Assembly: GCF_965219715.1 (NCBI RefSeq) | Contig: NZ_OZ244785.1 | Coordinates: forward strand, 2,046,001 to 2,110,000 | Direction of reading: 5' to 3' | Source: Bacterioplanoides sp965219715 | GTDB lineage: Bacteria > Pseudomonadota > Gammaproteobacteria > Pseudomonadales > Oceanobacteraceae | DNA: 64,000 nucleotides | In this document: in pieces, positions 29,116 to 37,346 of the stretch | Numbering within the stretch: the first letter of the stretch is position 1 | Layout: every line of letters starts with the position of its first letter | Notes under the pieces: generated by a model | What the model saw: only the letters and a program-made list of their open reading frames with translations | Databases searched by the model: none | What the model was told of the DNA's origin: nothing | Made by a program: the position numbers and the translations under genes

Positions 29116-30240
29116 CTACAATCGAAACAGTTCTTTATTGCTATTCAAGAGCACACGATCAAAGTATTGCTTCGCATTGGCCTGATCTTCTTTAAACACA
29201 CCAAAATTCATCCGCAGGAAGCTCGAAGAGATTTTTAGCAACAGGTCCTGCTGTTGAGATGGGCTCATTGAAGGCTCAAACACTGCACAACCTGTCTGAT
29301 CAAAGTCCTCCTCCTCTTCCAGCAATGCACACAGAATCGCATCAATGTGACCATTCACCGCAAAGCCCATCAGATCTTTTGTTTCCTCAACATAACCAAG
29401 GTGCGTACCACCATTAATTCCCACAAAGGTTTTCGGCGCAGGCGCGTTTTTGAACGTTACCTGTGAAACCCCCTCATAGCTAACCAACTTGTCATTAGTA
29501 CCCTGCACATATAAAAGAGGAATATCCCGATCAGCCCCGAAGTCAGCAGTTGTAATACCTGGAAATGGACCCGGTGCCACCAGCACCGCGAAGCTGATAC
29601 GCTCATCTACAAATGGAGGAACATAGGCGGACAATAAAGAGATAACCGCGCCATATGAAATACCAAAGACACCGATTTGCTGCTTGTTTACTCGACCATA
29701 GAAGTCGCCTTGGCTATCATCTGACAGCTGCTCCAACTGACTGATAAGAAATTTGATATCCAGTGGCGCATTGATGATATCTTGAGAATCCTGAACATCA
29801 CTGTACATACTGCTTTTAGGCCCGTCATAGCTCACCACTATAAAACCGTGACTAGCTAGATTCTCATAGATATAAGTTGCCTCTTCTTTACTAGAGGGAA
29901 AACCATGAGTGTAAACAACAACAGGAAAAACACCCTCTGCAGGCGACCGGTCAACAAGGTGCTTGGCAGGAAACCAAATAATGGAGTTCAGCTCGCGAAC
30001 GTCGCCATTAACTTCATGTCTATAAGTTTTGTAACGTTTACCGACAGGAAATATGCCCTTCGATGTGGGGTCAAATAAACAAACTGGGTCGCCAGAACAA
30101 TGCTCAAGACTTGGCGAAGAGGATTCTAACGAGGCAGATCGCACATCCGCTAGATCCGACCCACTATCTAGCAGCGAACAGGACGCTACTGAAACAGCCA
30201 AAATCAAATAGCCAATAAAACTCTTTATATTTCTACTCAT
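29116..30240 (-). CDS. Lipoprotein alpha/beta hydrolase (PAF-acetylhydrolase/dienelactone-hydrolase-like)
   Basis: A secreted, lipid-anchored serine hydrolase of about 374 residues. The start MSRNIKSFIGYLILAVSVASC gives a signal peptide with lipobox VASC; the preceding GTGGAGTGAG is a good ribosome-binding site, better than the TTG 45 bases upstream. The nucleophile elbow is GISYGAVIS, the oxyanion-side motif is VVYTHGFPSSKE, an Asp candidate is in LLYVQGTNDKLV and a His in GGTHLGYVEE. It is the first gene behind the lux-box promoter and is followed by the FAAL-PKS. In this place it could hydrolyse the exported product, mature it, or protect the producer; none of these is shown by sequence. 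Confidence 0.82.
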   Translation of the reverse strand: MSRNIKSFIGYLILAVSVASCSLLDSGSDLADVRSASLESSSPSLEHCSGDPVCLFDPTSKGIFPVGKRYKTYRHEVNGDVRELNSIIWFPAKHLVDRSPAEGVFPVVVYTHGFPSSKEEATYIYENLASHGFIVVSYDGPKSSMYSDVQDSQDIINAPLDIKFLISQLEQLSDDSQGDFYGRVNKQQIGVFGISYGAVISLLSAYVPPFVDERISFAVLVAPGPFPGITTADFGADRDIPLLYVQGTNDKLVSYEGVSQVTFKNAPAPKTFVGINGGTHLGYVEETKDLMGFAVNGHIDAILCALLEEEEDFDQTGCAVFEPSMSPSQQQDLLLKISSSFLRMNFGVFKEDQANAKQYFDRVLLNSNKELFRL

Positions 30241-30307
30241 ATTTCTCACTCCACTTCCAATCGTTGCCACAAGCTGCCAACACAACTACAAACTGATTTC
30301 GCGCAGC

Positions 30308-30355
30308 ACGATACAATCACTCACCCACATACAACACCTGAACTTAAGTACAGGT
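30308..30355 (-). promoter_or_regulatory. Lux-box promoter of the biosynthetic operon
   Basis: On the minus strand the 20-bp element ACCTGTACTTAAGTTCAGGT occupies 30355-30336. It matches the ACCTGT-N8-ACAGGT lux box with one mismatch. A -10 candidate TATCGT stands at 30313-30308, 22 bases after the box, the spacing seen in LuxR-activated promoters where the box replaces the -35. The first gene starts at 30240. This is a seen motif; binding by the nearby LuxR protein is inference. Confidence 0.85.
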
Positions 30356-31678
30356 ATATTCAATCTATTATTACAACCGACAGAAGCACCTCGAATATCC
30401 GAGGAAAACAGAGGCCACACAGAAAGTAATTAGAAAAAGAGATCTCAAAAGTTCAAAGCGTTGAAGCAAAAAACAAGAAAACCAAACAGGATCTTGACGC
30501 AACAAAAGTGGCAGCGCTTTATGGCAGAGAAATACCATAAGATGTCAATTCATCAAGAAATCTGGAAAAGATTAAGAGTCGACGAGCTTGCGAATGAATT
30601 GGCATATCAAAGTGCAGTCATTACCACTGATTGATTGCGAGTCATCTGCACGAGACTTTAGAGATGATCAGCTCTAGGAGGAATCAAAAATATGGACTCA
30701 AGATGAAAGACGACATAGCTGTTAACGCATCTTTAAGAGCAATGCACAAACTGAGAATCCATGCCAGCGAGAAACGTATAGCCCGGTCTACGAAATAATT
30801 GAGCACATTGCCAGAACCACAAGTGTAAATTATCGGGCACCAGTCACGAGTTACACTCTAACTTAAGGCACAAACCTTAAGCTAGAATGGGAAGCTCCTA
30901 GCTAAAAATCATAGCATAGATTGCTAATATAACGTGCTCCCCATAGCTAAAGGCCGCTGGTATTGCTCGCCCTCAATCATGATCCTTATTCGAAAATAAT
31001 TATCATTAAAAGCCCAGGCATGAAAAAACCAACAGTGGCCACTCGGAATAACGTTGCTAAACGCAATCCGCAAGCGAAAGCTTCCAAAGCTTTCAATACT
31101 ACATACTAATCGCAGTACCGAACACAGAATCAGCGCACCCAGAAAAAATAATGAAAAGCGTACATTATAGAATCACCCTTTCATCCTCTGAAAGCCGAAT
31201 TGATACATAAACTAGAACTTAAAACGACAAATGAATCTAGGCACACTATAGCTCTTCCGTCTAATGACCTCCACAATAATCGCGGCTGCACTCTGGGGTA
31301 GATCACTGATCTATCGGTAGCATATGAGGAAATTTCAACATAAACATGAATAAGTCTGGTTTTAGGGAAAAATCAGCTATTAATTATTATCCTCTTACAG
31401 ACAGTAATCGCTATTAAAAGCACCATTGACAAACTCATTATCGCAAAGCCTACAGGCAATCGATTTATGACATTCAGAACACCATAGCATAGGTTAAATA
31501 AAAACGACGCCCCAAAATAGCGCACCACTTGGATGAAAAACACAAAATCCCGCCCCCCAAAAAAAGCAATCCATTAAAAATCACTAGCTTTTATTATTAT
31601 TATTGTTATTATCCGCGCCAATTATGATGAAGCAACTCTGATTGCTTCGCTATTGACAAGGAAGTTGAGCTAAAGAAT
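30356..31678. other. Long gap between the operon promoter and luxR
   Basis: No intact gene of normal size is present. An open stretch at about 30434-30637 without an early ATG (it contains QKWQRFMAEKYHKMS and RVDELANELAYQ) looks like a fragment of a lost gene. A 29-residue reading frame stands at 31020-31109 (MKKPTVATRNNVAK at its start, very basic), 15 bases after a Fur-box-like sequence CGAAAATAATTATCA (30991-31005, two mismatches to the 7-1-7 consensus). An ATT/ATA-rich stretch just upstream of luxR (31590-31620) may hold its promoter. Confidence 0.45.
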
Positions 31679-32392
31679 ATGCTACCTAAGAAGGATCTCA
31701 TTAATACTATAAACCTAATCAACCGCTGCCTTGAGACAAATACGAAGCAAGAGTTAAACTCCCTTCACTCAACGCTACAGTCAGATCTTGGTATTGATTT
31801 TTTGCTGGTTGGCCACTCAGACATTAATCTAAAAAACTACAATTATTATTTCTATGGAATCAGTGACGAGTGGCAGACAATTTACAGAGAAAGGCAATAT
31901 ATTACCTTGGACCCTATTGTCAAAGCAGCCCTATCGTCAAACTCACCAATTCTATGGCAACATGCCTATGCAAACGCAGGCAACGAATGCCTGGAATTTA
32001 TTCAACACTCCCGTGACTTTCAACTGTCTGATGGCATTAGTTTCATAAAGACTAACCAATCACTAATATCATCAGTAAATGCTGTTTCTGCAGGCTCAAA
32101 AAACCGTTCCCTAGACAAAGTACAGTCGATAATACTGCAACAAATACTACCTCATATAGCAGAAATTCCAGCACGAAACACACTCAGCTCGCCACCAAAT
32201 CTCACCTCAAAAGAGTTGGAAGTATTAAAGTGGTGCGCAGTAGGTAAGAGTTATTGGGAGCTCGGCACAATACTCGGCGTATCTGAAAGAACCGTCAAGT
32301 TTCACATGAAAAATATTTTTTCAAAACTTGACGTACTAAACAAAGCGCAGGCAGTTGCCAGAGCTATGAGTTACGGAATTATTTCGCTATAG
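31679..32392 (+). CDS. LuxR-type quorum-sensing regulator
   Basis: An acyl-homoserine-lactone receptor and transcription activator of 237 residues. The N-terminal autoinducer-binding domain has the conserved set W65, Y69, D78, P79 and W93 (SDEWQTIYRERQYITLDP and SPILWQH) and the Gly in SDGISF. The C-terminal GerE-type helix-turn-helix reads LTSKELEVLKWCAVGKSYWE and SERTVKFHMKNIFSKL. The ATG follows GGAAGTTGAG at a plausible distance. It lies between two lux-box promoters, one for the biosynthetic operon and one for the luxI-like gene, and is their natural regulator. Confidence 0.93.
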   Translation: MLPKKDLINTINLINRCLETNTKQELNSLHSTLQSDLGIDFLLVGHSDINLKNYNYYFYGISDEWQTIYRERQYITLDPIVKAALSSNSPILWQHAYANAGNECLEFIQHSRDFQLSDGISFIKTNQSLISSVNAVSAGSKNRSLDKVQSIILQQILPHIAEIPARNTLSSPPNLTSKELEVLKWCAVGKSYWELGTILGVSERTVKFHMKNIFSKLDVLNKAQAVARAMSYGIISL

Positions 32393-32809
32393 CTGTTTCT
32401 GCAACCAGAACAATTCATTGTTTAGCACTACAATCCTTATCTCGCCTACCCCTATATAACAACCCAAAGACTTCAGCAAACAGTTCAAAGGCAGAGCAGA
32501 TACACTGATTTTTTCCACGCCTGAGAAAACTCGCTGCAATGACAGGCACATATTACACTCTATTTCTGCAATAAAAACCGTAAAGCCAAAAGATCCTGGT
32601 CTCGAAGAAATTACGCAAGATATTTTCTCAACAACAGCGGCTAAGAGCTCGATTGAAATATTCTTCACGATTTTTCCTTCATACAAATCAATATAATCCC
32701 GTTCTCGAAAAGAACACAATTTATAGCTCCCTACCTCTCCTGCTTTCTTTTTCTCCACAATCTGCTCATCACAGATATGGTCTAATAAATCGACAAACAT
32801 AAAAATCAC
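32387..32809 (-). CDS. Hypothetical protein between luxR and luxI, antisense to both
   Basis: I do not recognise this 140-residue protein. It starts MIFMFVDLLDHICDEQ and holds a central stretch FGFTVFIAEIECNMCLSLQR. It overlaps the last 6 bases of luxR tail to tail and its start lies 163 bases from the luxI-like start, facing away. In several quorum-sensing loci a small negative regulator (RsaL or RsaM/TofM) lies between luxR and luxI. The position and size fit RsaM better than RsaL, but I see no decisive motif, so this is only a positional guess. Codon use and a coherent alpha/beta pattern suggest that it is a real gene. Confidence 0.6.
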   Translation of the reverse strand: MIFMFVDLLDHICDEQIVEKKKAGEVGSYKLCSFRERDYIDLYEGKIVKNISIELLAAVVEKISCVISSRPGSFGFTVFIAEIECNMCLSLQRVFSGVEKISVSALPLNCLLKSLGCYIGVGEIRIVVLNNELFWLQKQL

Positions 32810-32893
32810 CTCAATTTTGTTTAGGAGAGAAAATCACTATATATAGGGATCCCACCACCACCAATAACCAAACATCAATCACCAAATGTATTT

Positions 32894-32940
32894 ACCTGTC
32901 CCTTAGTACAGGTTTCATGAAAATACCTGACCACTAGAAT
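32894..32940 (+). promoter_or_regulatory. Lux-box promoter of the luxI-like gene
   Basis: ACCTGTCCCTTAGTACAGGT at 32894-32913 has both half-sites ACCTGT and ACAGGT perfect with 8 bases between them, the same layout as the Vibrio fischeri lux box. A -10 candidate TAGAAT is at 32935-32940, 21 bases after the box. The luxI-like start is at 32973. This predicts the usual positive feedback. Confidence 0.88.
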
Positions 32941-32972
32941 CCCCCGTCGCTCAAAAACGAAGGATTAGAAAA

Positions 32973-33638
32973 ATGATTAAGGAAAATTTCAAAAACAAAG
33001 TAGAAAGTTATAGTGATATCGACTTTCAAGGATATAGATTTACCAAAATAAGCTCCGGAAAAGACCGCTATAAAAGCCTAGTATTGAGAAGAAGCATCTA
33101 CGTTGACGAATACGCATGGGCAAAGGGCCAGAATGCCATTGAAATAGATGAATTCGACACCTTTTCAACTCACTTTTCGATCAAAGATAGGGCGGGGGAT
33201 ACTGTAGCCACAATCAGATCGACGGATCACGATTTCGACTGGATGGCAACCAATTGCTACGAGAACGCTTTCTCAACACAGGCAGAGGCAATAAAAAATC
33301 CAGGAATTGTCGAAGTCTCAAGGCTGTGTATAAAATCCGACTATCGAAATAAGTTTATCGACCAAAATATATCTGCACTGGACCTACTTCTGTCAGGGGT
33401 GCTGGCTCATCACTACAAGGAAAATAAAAAAGGATTTGTCATCATCACTCACTCATCTATGTTCGCATTACTGAAACGACGAGGGATGGAGATAAAAAAG
33501 CTGTCCAACACCAAAACCATGGATGACGGCTGCAAGATAACTATTATGTATATCGACATTGAAAAATCATGGAGGAATTTTTTTCCGCTAAACACTATTA
33601 TGGAAAAAAGTATAGAAGCAGCCGCCTATGGTACCTAA
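32973..33638 (+). CDS. LuxI-type acyl-homoserine-lactone synthase (divergent)
   Basis: A GNAT-fold autoinducer synthase of 221 residues that would make an acyl-HSL from acyl-ACP and SAM. The LuxI signature residues are present in order: Arg and aromatic in LRRSIYVDEYAW, the acidic pair in EIDEFDTF, Arg in VATIRSTDHD, and Glu-x-x-Arg in VEVSRLCI. The rest of the sequence is far from well-known LuxI proteins, so the signal cannot be predicted and a non-AHL GNAT acyltransferase is the alternative. A perfect lux box 59 bases upstream and the LuxR gene nearby support the call. Confidence 0.82.
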   Translation: MIKENFKNKVESYSDIDFQGYRFTKISSGKDRYKSLVLRRSIYVDEYAWAKGQNAIEIDEFDTFSTHFSIKDRAGDTVATIRSTDHDFDWMATNCYENAFSTQAEAIKNPGIVEVSRLCIKSDYRNKFIDQNISALDLLLSGVLAHHYKENKKGFVIITHSSMFALLKRRGMEIKKLSNTKTMDDGCKITIMYIDIEKSWRNFFPLNTIMEKSIEAAAYGT

Positions 33639-33767
33639 ATTGGATTAGTCTATCGAATCTTGCGCTTAGATTTAAAGATAAGAGAGCTTCCCGTTTTTAT
33701 ATTAGTGTTGAATTAATACCTACATAAAGGAAACTCCCTATACTGAATATTCCAGTCCAATCATTAA

Positions 33768-34632
33768 ATGAAATTGACGAAACCAGCGATAAATTTTATC
33801 GCCAACAGCAATCAGCTGAATAGGTTAGAGTCAACGCTATTATTAATAAAAATTGTTAAGTGCCTAATCTCAGGAACTGTTTTGATCCTGATCATTGAAA
33901 AGCCGTTATTACATACGCAATTGAATCACCTGACTAAACACAGGTTCAAGTCAGGAATGAGCTATGAAAGCGCGTTTTGTATCACAGCTAGCGGGATTCT
34001 CTCTGTGGGGCTAAGGCATTGTCAGGAAAACTTTAAGAAACACCTGAAAGCTCTGAAAGGTAAAGAGGGTGAAAAAGGCATAATCTTGTTATTGGATAAT
34101 CAAGGTGCCGCACTTGAGTGAAAGAAACTGGATGATAAAGGCGGTAGCGAAATAGAAACGTACCTCCTAGACCACCTGGTTTCCCAAGACACTTCCTTTG
34201 TCGGTAATCTGAAAGCTTTTGGTCTTACCTACCTGTAAATGTTCGTTCATACCTACAGCAAAGTCGCTCTCACCAAGCTCAGCACAACTACTAAAACGCC
34301 AATTACAGCAGCTAATGTACAGAACAACTATGTGCTGCTGTTCTTCGCCGCTCAGGATCTACCTATGCTGAAAATTTTAACGGGCAGAAAGACGGAATAC
34401 TGCGGCAAGCCTGAGCAGAATTATTACCTGTCTTACTTAGCAATCAACGATATAGATCACACAAGAGGAGAGTAAAATCTCCGTAAACCAATGGTATCTG
34501 CGAACGCCTCCATAAAGCGATTCTACATGAGTTTTATCAGGTTACTTTCTGGAAAAACTGTACATGCCTAGCGATGTAATATAGAAAAACCTGGGCGAGT
34601 CAGCGGAGTACTACAACGATAATCGACCCATT
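33768..34632 (+). pseudogene. Decayed IS481-type transposase (rve integrase core)
   Basis: From about 34010 the frame reads LRHCQENFKKHLKALKGK, then DDKGGSEIETYLLDHLVSQD, FVGNLKAFGLTYL, HTYSKVALTKLSTTTKTPIT, and ILTGRKTEYCGKPEQ, all typical of IS481-family transposases. In-frame stops interrupt it at 34119-34121 and 34236-34238. Near 34470 the frame shifts, and the tail continues as KSP, stop, TNGICERLHKAILHEFYQVT to about 34632. The first part, 33768-34000, is not recognisable. It is a dead insertion sequence, evidence of earlier rearrangement next to the quorum-sensing genes. Confidence 0.8.
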
Positions 34633-35000
34633 TTTTAATCTTACTTTAACAACATATGCAAGGCTTAACGGATTATGCTTTTCAGTAATACTCATTGAAC
34701 CTCGCAATCTATATTTCGAATAGGGGCTAGCTTCTACCAAACAAGTATTCTCACAACTCTCCAAACTAGCTCAATAAGCTAAAGCTTCCTGCCAGTCCTT
34801 CAAGAAGTTTGGTCTCATAAAAAATAGCTGGCTCTGAAATATCTATTGAAAAAACATAACTAATGATCTAATTAAACATCACATCAGGAGCTAGAGCTAT
34901 TACTCTATTCACAACCGTTTCCTATAAAATTTCGCTTCCATATTACTAACCCGAGTAGAGGAATTAGCCTCTACCCTCGGTAAATATGGAGAAACATCAC
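34633..35000. other. Gap with no recognised gene
   Basis: AT-rich sequence without a supported reading frame. It probably contains the right end of the decayed insertion sequence and the promoter of the zinc-ribbon gene. I could not define terminal inverted repeats. Confidence 0.4.
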
Positions 35001-35327
35001 ATGATCCAATGCCCTAAGTGCAAATCAGATTCTGTTTATACAAAAAACACCGCTCGTAAAATTGCAGGAAAGATCGGTACTGCTGCTGGTGCTATAGGAG
35101 GTGCCAAAGCTTCTTACACCGGAGTCCAAATAGGAATGAAAGTGGGCGTGATCGCAGGCCCTGGTGGGCCAGTAATCGGAGGTATTAGTGGTGCCATTAT
35201 CGGAGCTCTACTTGGTGCCGCTACCGGTGGGACCACAGGAGCTGCTGTCGGTAAAACTATCGACGAAAAAGTACTCGATAATTATCTCTGCAATTCTTGC
35301 GGATATGAATTCAGCACCTGCGCATAA
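35001..35327 (+). CDS. Split zinc-ribbon protein with glycine-zipper membrane segment
   Basis: A 108-residue protein of unknown function. CPKC near the N-terminus and CNSCG near the C-terminus form a four-Cys zinc ribbon split by a Gly/Ala-rich hydrophobic region (GTAAGAIGGAKASYTG through AIIGALLGAATGGTTGAAVG) of the glycine-zipper type, which can pack in membranes. I chose the ATG at 35001 (MIQCPKC) because GGAG precedes it by nine bases; an ATG at 34986 is possible. It is followed after 24 bases by the DUF932 gene and may be co-transcribed. Confidence 0.75.
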   Translation: MIQCPKCKSDSVYTKNTARKIAGKIGTAAGAIGGAKASYTGVQIGMKVGVIAGPGGPVIGGISGAIIGALLGAATGGTTGAAVGKTIDEKVLDNYLCNSCGYEFSTCA

Positions 35328-35351
35328 AACCATACATTAGAGGAAACTAAT

Positions 35352-36305
35352 ATGTCTCATTTAGTAGAAAGCATGGCGTACGTTGGTGAAATGCCGTGGC
35401 ACAAACTTGGATCGCGCCTGGAGAAGGGAATGCCGATTGAAATATGGGCAAACAAAGCCGGGTTAGACTGGGAAATTAATCGTAGCCCTGTACTGTTCGA
35501 CACAGGAAACGGAAACACACCCTCGCCATTCGAAGATAAATCGGTTTTATACCGCTCTGATACAGGCGAAGCTCTATCAGTCGTAGGACAACGGTATAAC
35601 GTCGTACAACCACAAGAAATTCTGGAGTTTTATAGGGATCTAACAGAAGTTTCTGGCTTTGAGTTGGAAACAGCCGGAGTACTCAAAGGAGGAAAGAAAA
35701 TCTGGGCATTAGCTCGTACAGGGCAATCCACCAGCCTAAAGGGCAATGACATTACCAATGGCTATGTTCTATTAGCTACTGCGTGCGACGGTACGATGGC
35801 CACCACAGCTCAATTCACCAGCGTTCGAGTTGTATGTAACAACACACTGGCAATTTCTCTATCTCAAGATAAAGAAAGCGCAGTCAAAATTCCCCACAGT
35901 ACAAAATTCGATCCAGAAGCTGTGAAGAAGCAGCTAGGAATATCGGTCTCTGCCTGGGATAACTTTATGTATGAAATGAAAACGCTGAGCGAGCGAAAGG
36001 TTTCTTTAAAAGAGGCAAGGGATTTCTACCATAAGGTTCTTATTCCACCTCAATATGCAGGAGTAGAATCAGCTGGAAAACACTCTATCGCAAAAGCCAT
36101 CAACTTGTTTGAAGGTAACGGCAGAGGCTCACAACTAGAATCTGCACGCCATACCGCTTACGGGTTGCTGAATTCCATTACGGAGTTCGTTGATCACGAG
36201 AAGCGAGCTATCAGTGCGGAACACCGTATTGACTCAGCCTGGTTCGGACATGGAGCAACCACGAAGAAAAAGGCACTCGATGCAGCACTTGCGCTGGTGG
36301 CCTGA
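35352..36305 (+). CDS. DUF932 family protein (phage/plasmid-like)
   Basis: A 317-residue protein of the DUF932/TIGR03299 family. The N-terminus SHLVESMAYVGEMPWHKLG is typical, followed by GEALSVVGQRYNVVQPQE and TSVRVVCNNTLAISLSQD. The family is found on plasmids, phages and islands; its biochemical role is unknown. GAGGAAAC precedes the ATG. It belongs to the mobile backbone of the island rather than to the biosynthetic pathway. Confidence 0.88.
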   Translation: MSHLVESMAYVGEMPWHKLGSRLEKGMPIEIWANKAGLDWEINRSPVLFDTGNGNTPSPFEDKSVLYRSDTGEALSVVGQRYNVVQPQEILEFYRDLTEVSGFELETAGVLKGGKKIWALARTGQSTSLKGNDITNGYVLLATACDGTMATTAQFTSVRVVCNNTLAISLSQDKESAVKIPHSTKFDPEAVKKQLGISVSAWDNFMYEMKTLSERKVSLKEARDFYHKVLIPPQYAGVESAGKHSIAKAINLFEGNGRGSQLESARHTAYGLLNSITEFVDHEKRAISAEHRIDSAWFGHGATTKKKALDAALALVA

Positions 36306-36319
36306 CGAACCAGATTCAT

Positions 36320-36694
36320 TCAACGCGTACTTAAAGAATTCAACGCCTGCAATTGCTTGAGTGCAACACTAAGCAACTCTTCATCCATCTGCTTTAACGC
36401 GATATGTGCTTCAGATAGCAGAGTAACTTGCTTGCCGGAAAGCCCTCGGCTCTGGGTCACCCCCACCAGCTCATCTAACGAACTATCTAGTTTCTCTGCT
36501 AACAAGATCAGCATATCAACGCCAGGGTAAATCAGCCCACGTTCAAGTTTGCTAATAGTTTCAGATGACTTGCCAACCTGCTCTGCAAGTTGATCCTGAG
36601 TGAATCCAGAGGCCTGGCGTAGCGCCTTAAGGCGCTTCCCAAAAGCCTGGTTTCGAAGTCGTTTGTCGTCGGTACTGTCATTGAGAGTTTCCAT
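36320..36694 (-). CDS. XRE-type helix-turn-helix regulator
   Basis: A small Cro/CI-type DNA-binding protein. The HTH is near the N-terminus: FGKRLKALRQASGFTQDQLA, EQVGKSSETISKLERG. The remaining residues are helical and may dimerise. I chose the ATG at 36694 (METLNDSTDD); the longer frame to 36754 starts with TTG and lacks conserved residues. It converges on the DUF932 gene with 14 bases between stops and is divergent from the lipoprotein gene. Confidence 0.82.
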   Translation of the reverse strand: METLNDSTDDKRLRNQAFGKRLKALRQASGFTQDQLAEQVGKSSETISKLERGLIYPGVDMLILLAEKLDSSLDELVGVTQSRGLSGKQVTLLSEAHIALKQMDEELLSVALKQLQALNSLSTR

Positions 36695-36852
36695 ACTCGC
36701 AATATAAGTCCGGGAGTCACCATCAAAAACGAACAGATCTGTTGAATCAAACAACTAAAATCAACATAATGATGCGAATATCTATAGGGAGTCGACCTAA
36801 AAAGACGACTGGCCAGGTATTACATCTCATCCAACTTAAGGACAGACATCAA

Positions 36853-37230
36853 ATGAACAAGCCACCAATGGTACTAAAAGTAATCTCCGCCCTATTTTTA
36901 TCTGCACTCATGGCAGCCTGTGGTAGCAGTATTCCAAACGAAGTTTTAGAAACCCATATGCTCAGCAAATCCAAGAAAATGGATCAAGGGTATGTTGTAG
37001 ACAAATGGGAAGTAACCAATGAATACAGCCAGGATATCGAAAACGAGGAGTACACCGTCATCGAATACGCTATCACCTATTATCTAAGCGATGAAGATGT
37101 AGCAAAGTTTGAAGCAAAGGGGTTCAAAGAATACTTTGGCCGTGACATATATGCTCCACAGCTAGTAGAGGGCAGACTGTTCTTTATCCAGCGTGGCTCA
37201 AAGTGGTATTCAAGCCATCAAAATTTATAA
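36853..37230 (+). CDS. Small putative lipoprotein
   Basis: A 125-residue exported protein of unknown function. The leader MNKPPMVLKVISALFLSALM ends in the lipobox ALMAAC, so Cys is residue 22. The mature part is charged, with EYTVIEYAITYYLSDEDVAK and a C-terminal IQRGSKWYSSHQNL. I chose the ATG at 36853, preceded by TTAAGGACAG, over an upstream in-frame ATG at 36742. A hairpin terminator follows the stop directly. Confidence 0.75.
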   Translation: MNKPPMVLKVISALFLSALMAACGSSIPNEVLETHMLSKSKKMDQGYVVDKWEVTNEYSQDIENEEYTVIEYAITYYLSDEDVAKFEAKGFKEYFGRDIYAPQLVEGRLFFIQRGSKWYSSHQNL

Positions 37231-37235
37231 AGCGC

Positions 37236-37263
37236 CCCCCTCACTACAAAAGTAGTGAGGGGG
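37236..37263 (+). terminator. Hairpin terminator after the lipoprotein gene
   Basis: CCCCCTCACTAC (37236-37247) pairs perfectly with GTAGTGAGGGGG (37252-37263) around an AAAA loop. The T-run is weak (AATTT). It can also serve the converging HXS operon. Confidence 0.75.
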
Positions 37264-37346
37264 AATTTACATCAATTATAATGGTTCATGGCGTTCGCCT
37301 ATTTTCAGCTGATACCTACCAGGTACATCTTGATTAATTTTTTCAG

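Noticed and set aside
30991..31005. Fur-box-like sequence CGAAAATAATTATCA
   Set aside because: Good match, but the only gene behind it is a 29-codon frame, and AT-rich gaps give such matches by chance. Kept only as a note in the gap entry.
33928..33945. Lux-box-like ACCTG...CAGGT
   Set aside because: The half-sites are two bases too close (18 instead of 20) and it lies inside a decayed transposase with no gene start downstream.
34239..34475. Separate 78-residue gene
   Set aside because: Its sequence continues the same-frame transposase homology from upstream across an in-frame stop, so it is a fragment of the pseudogene.
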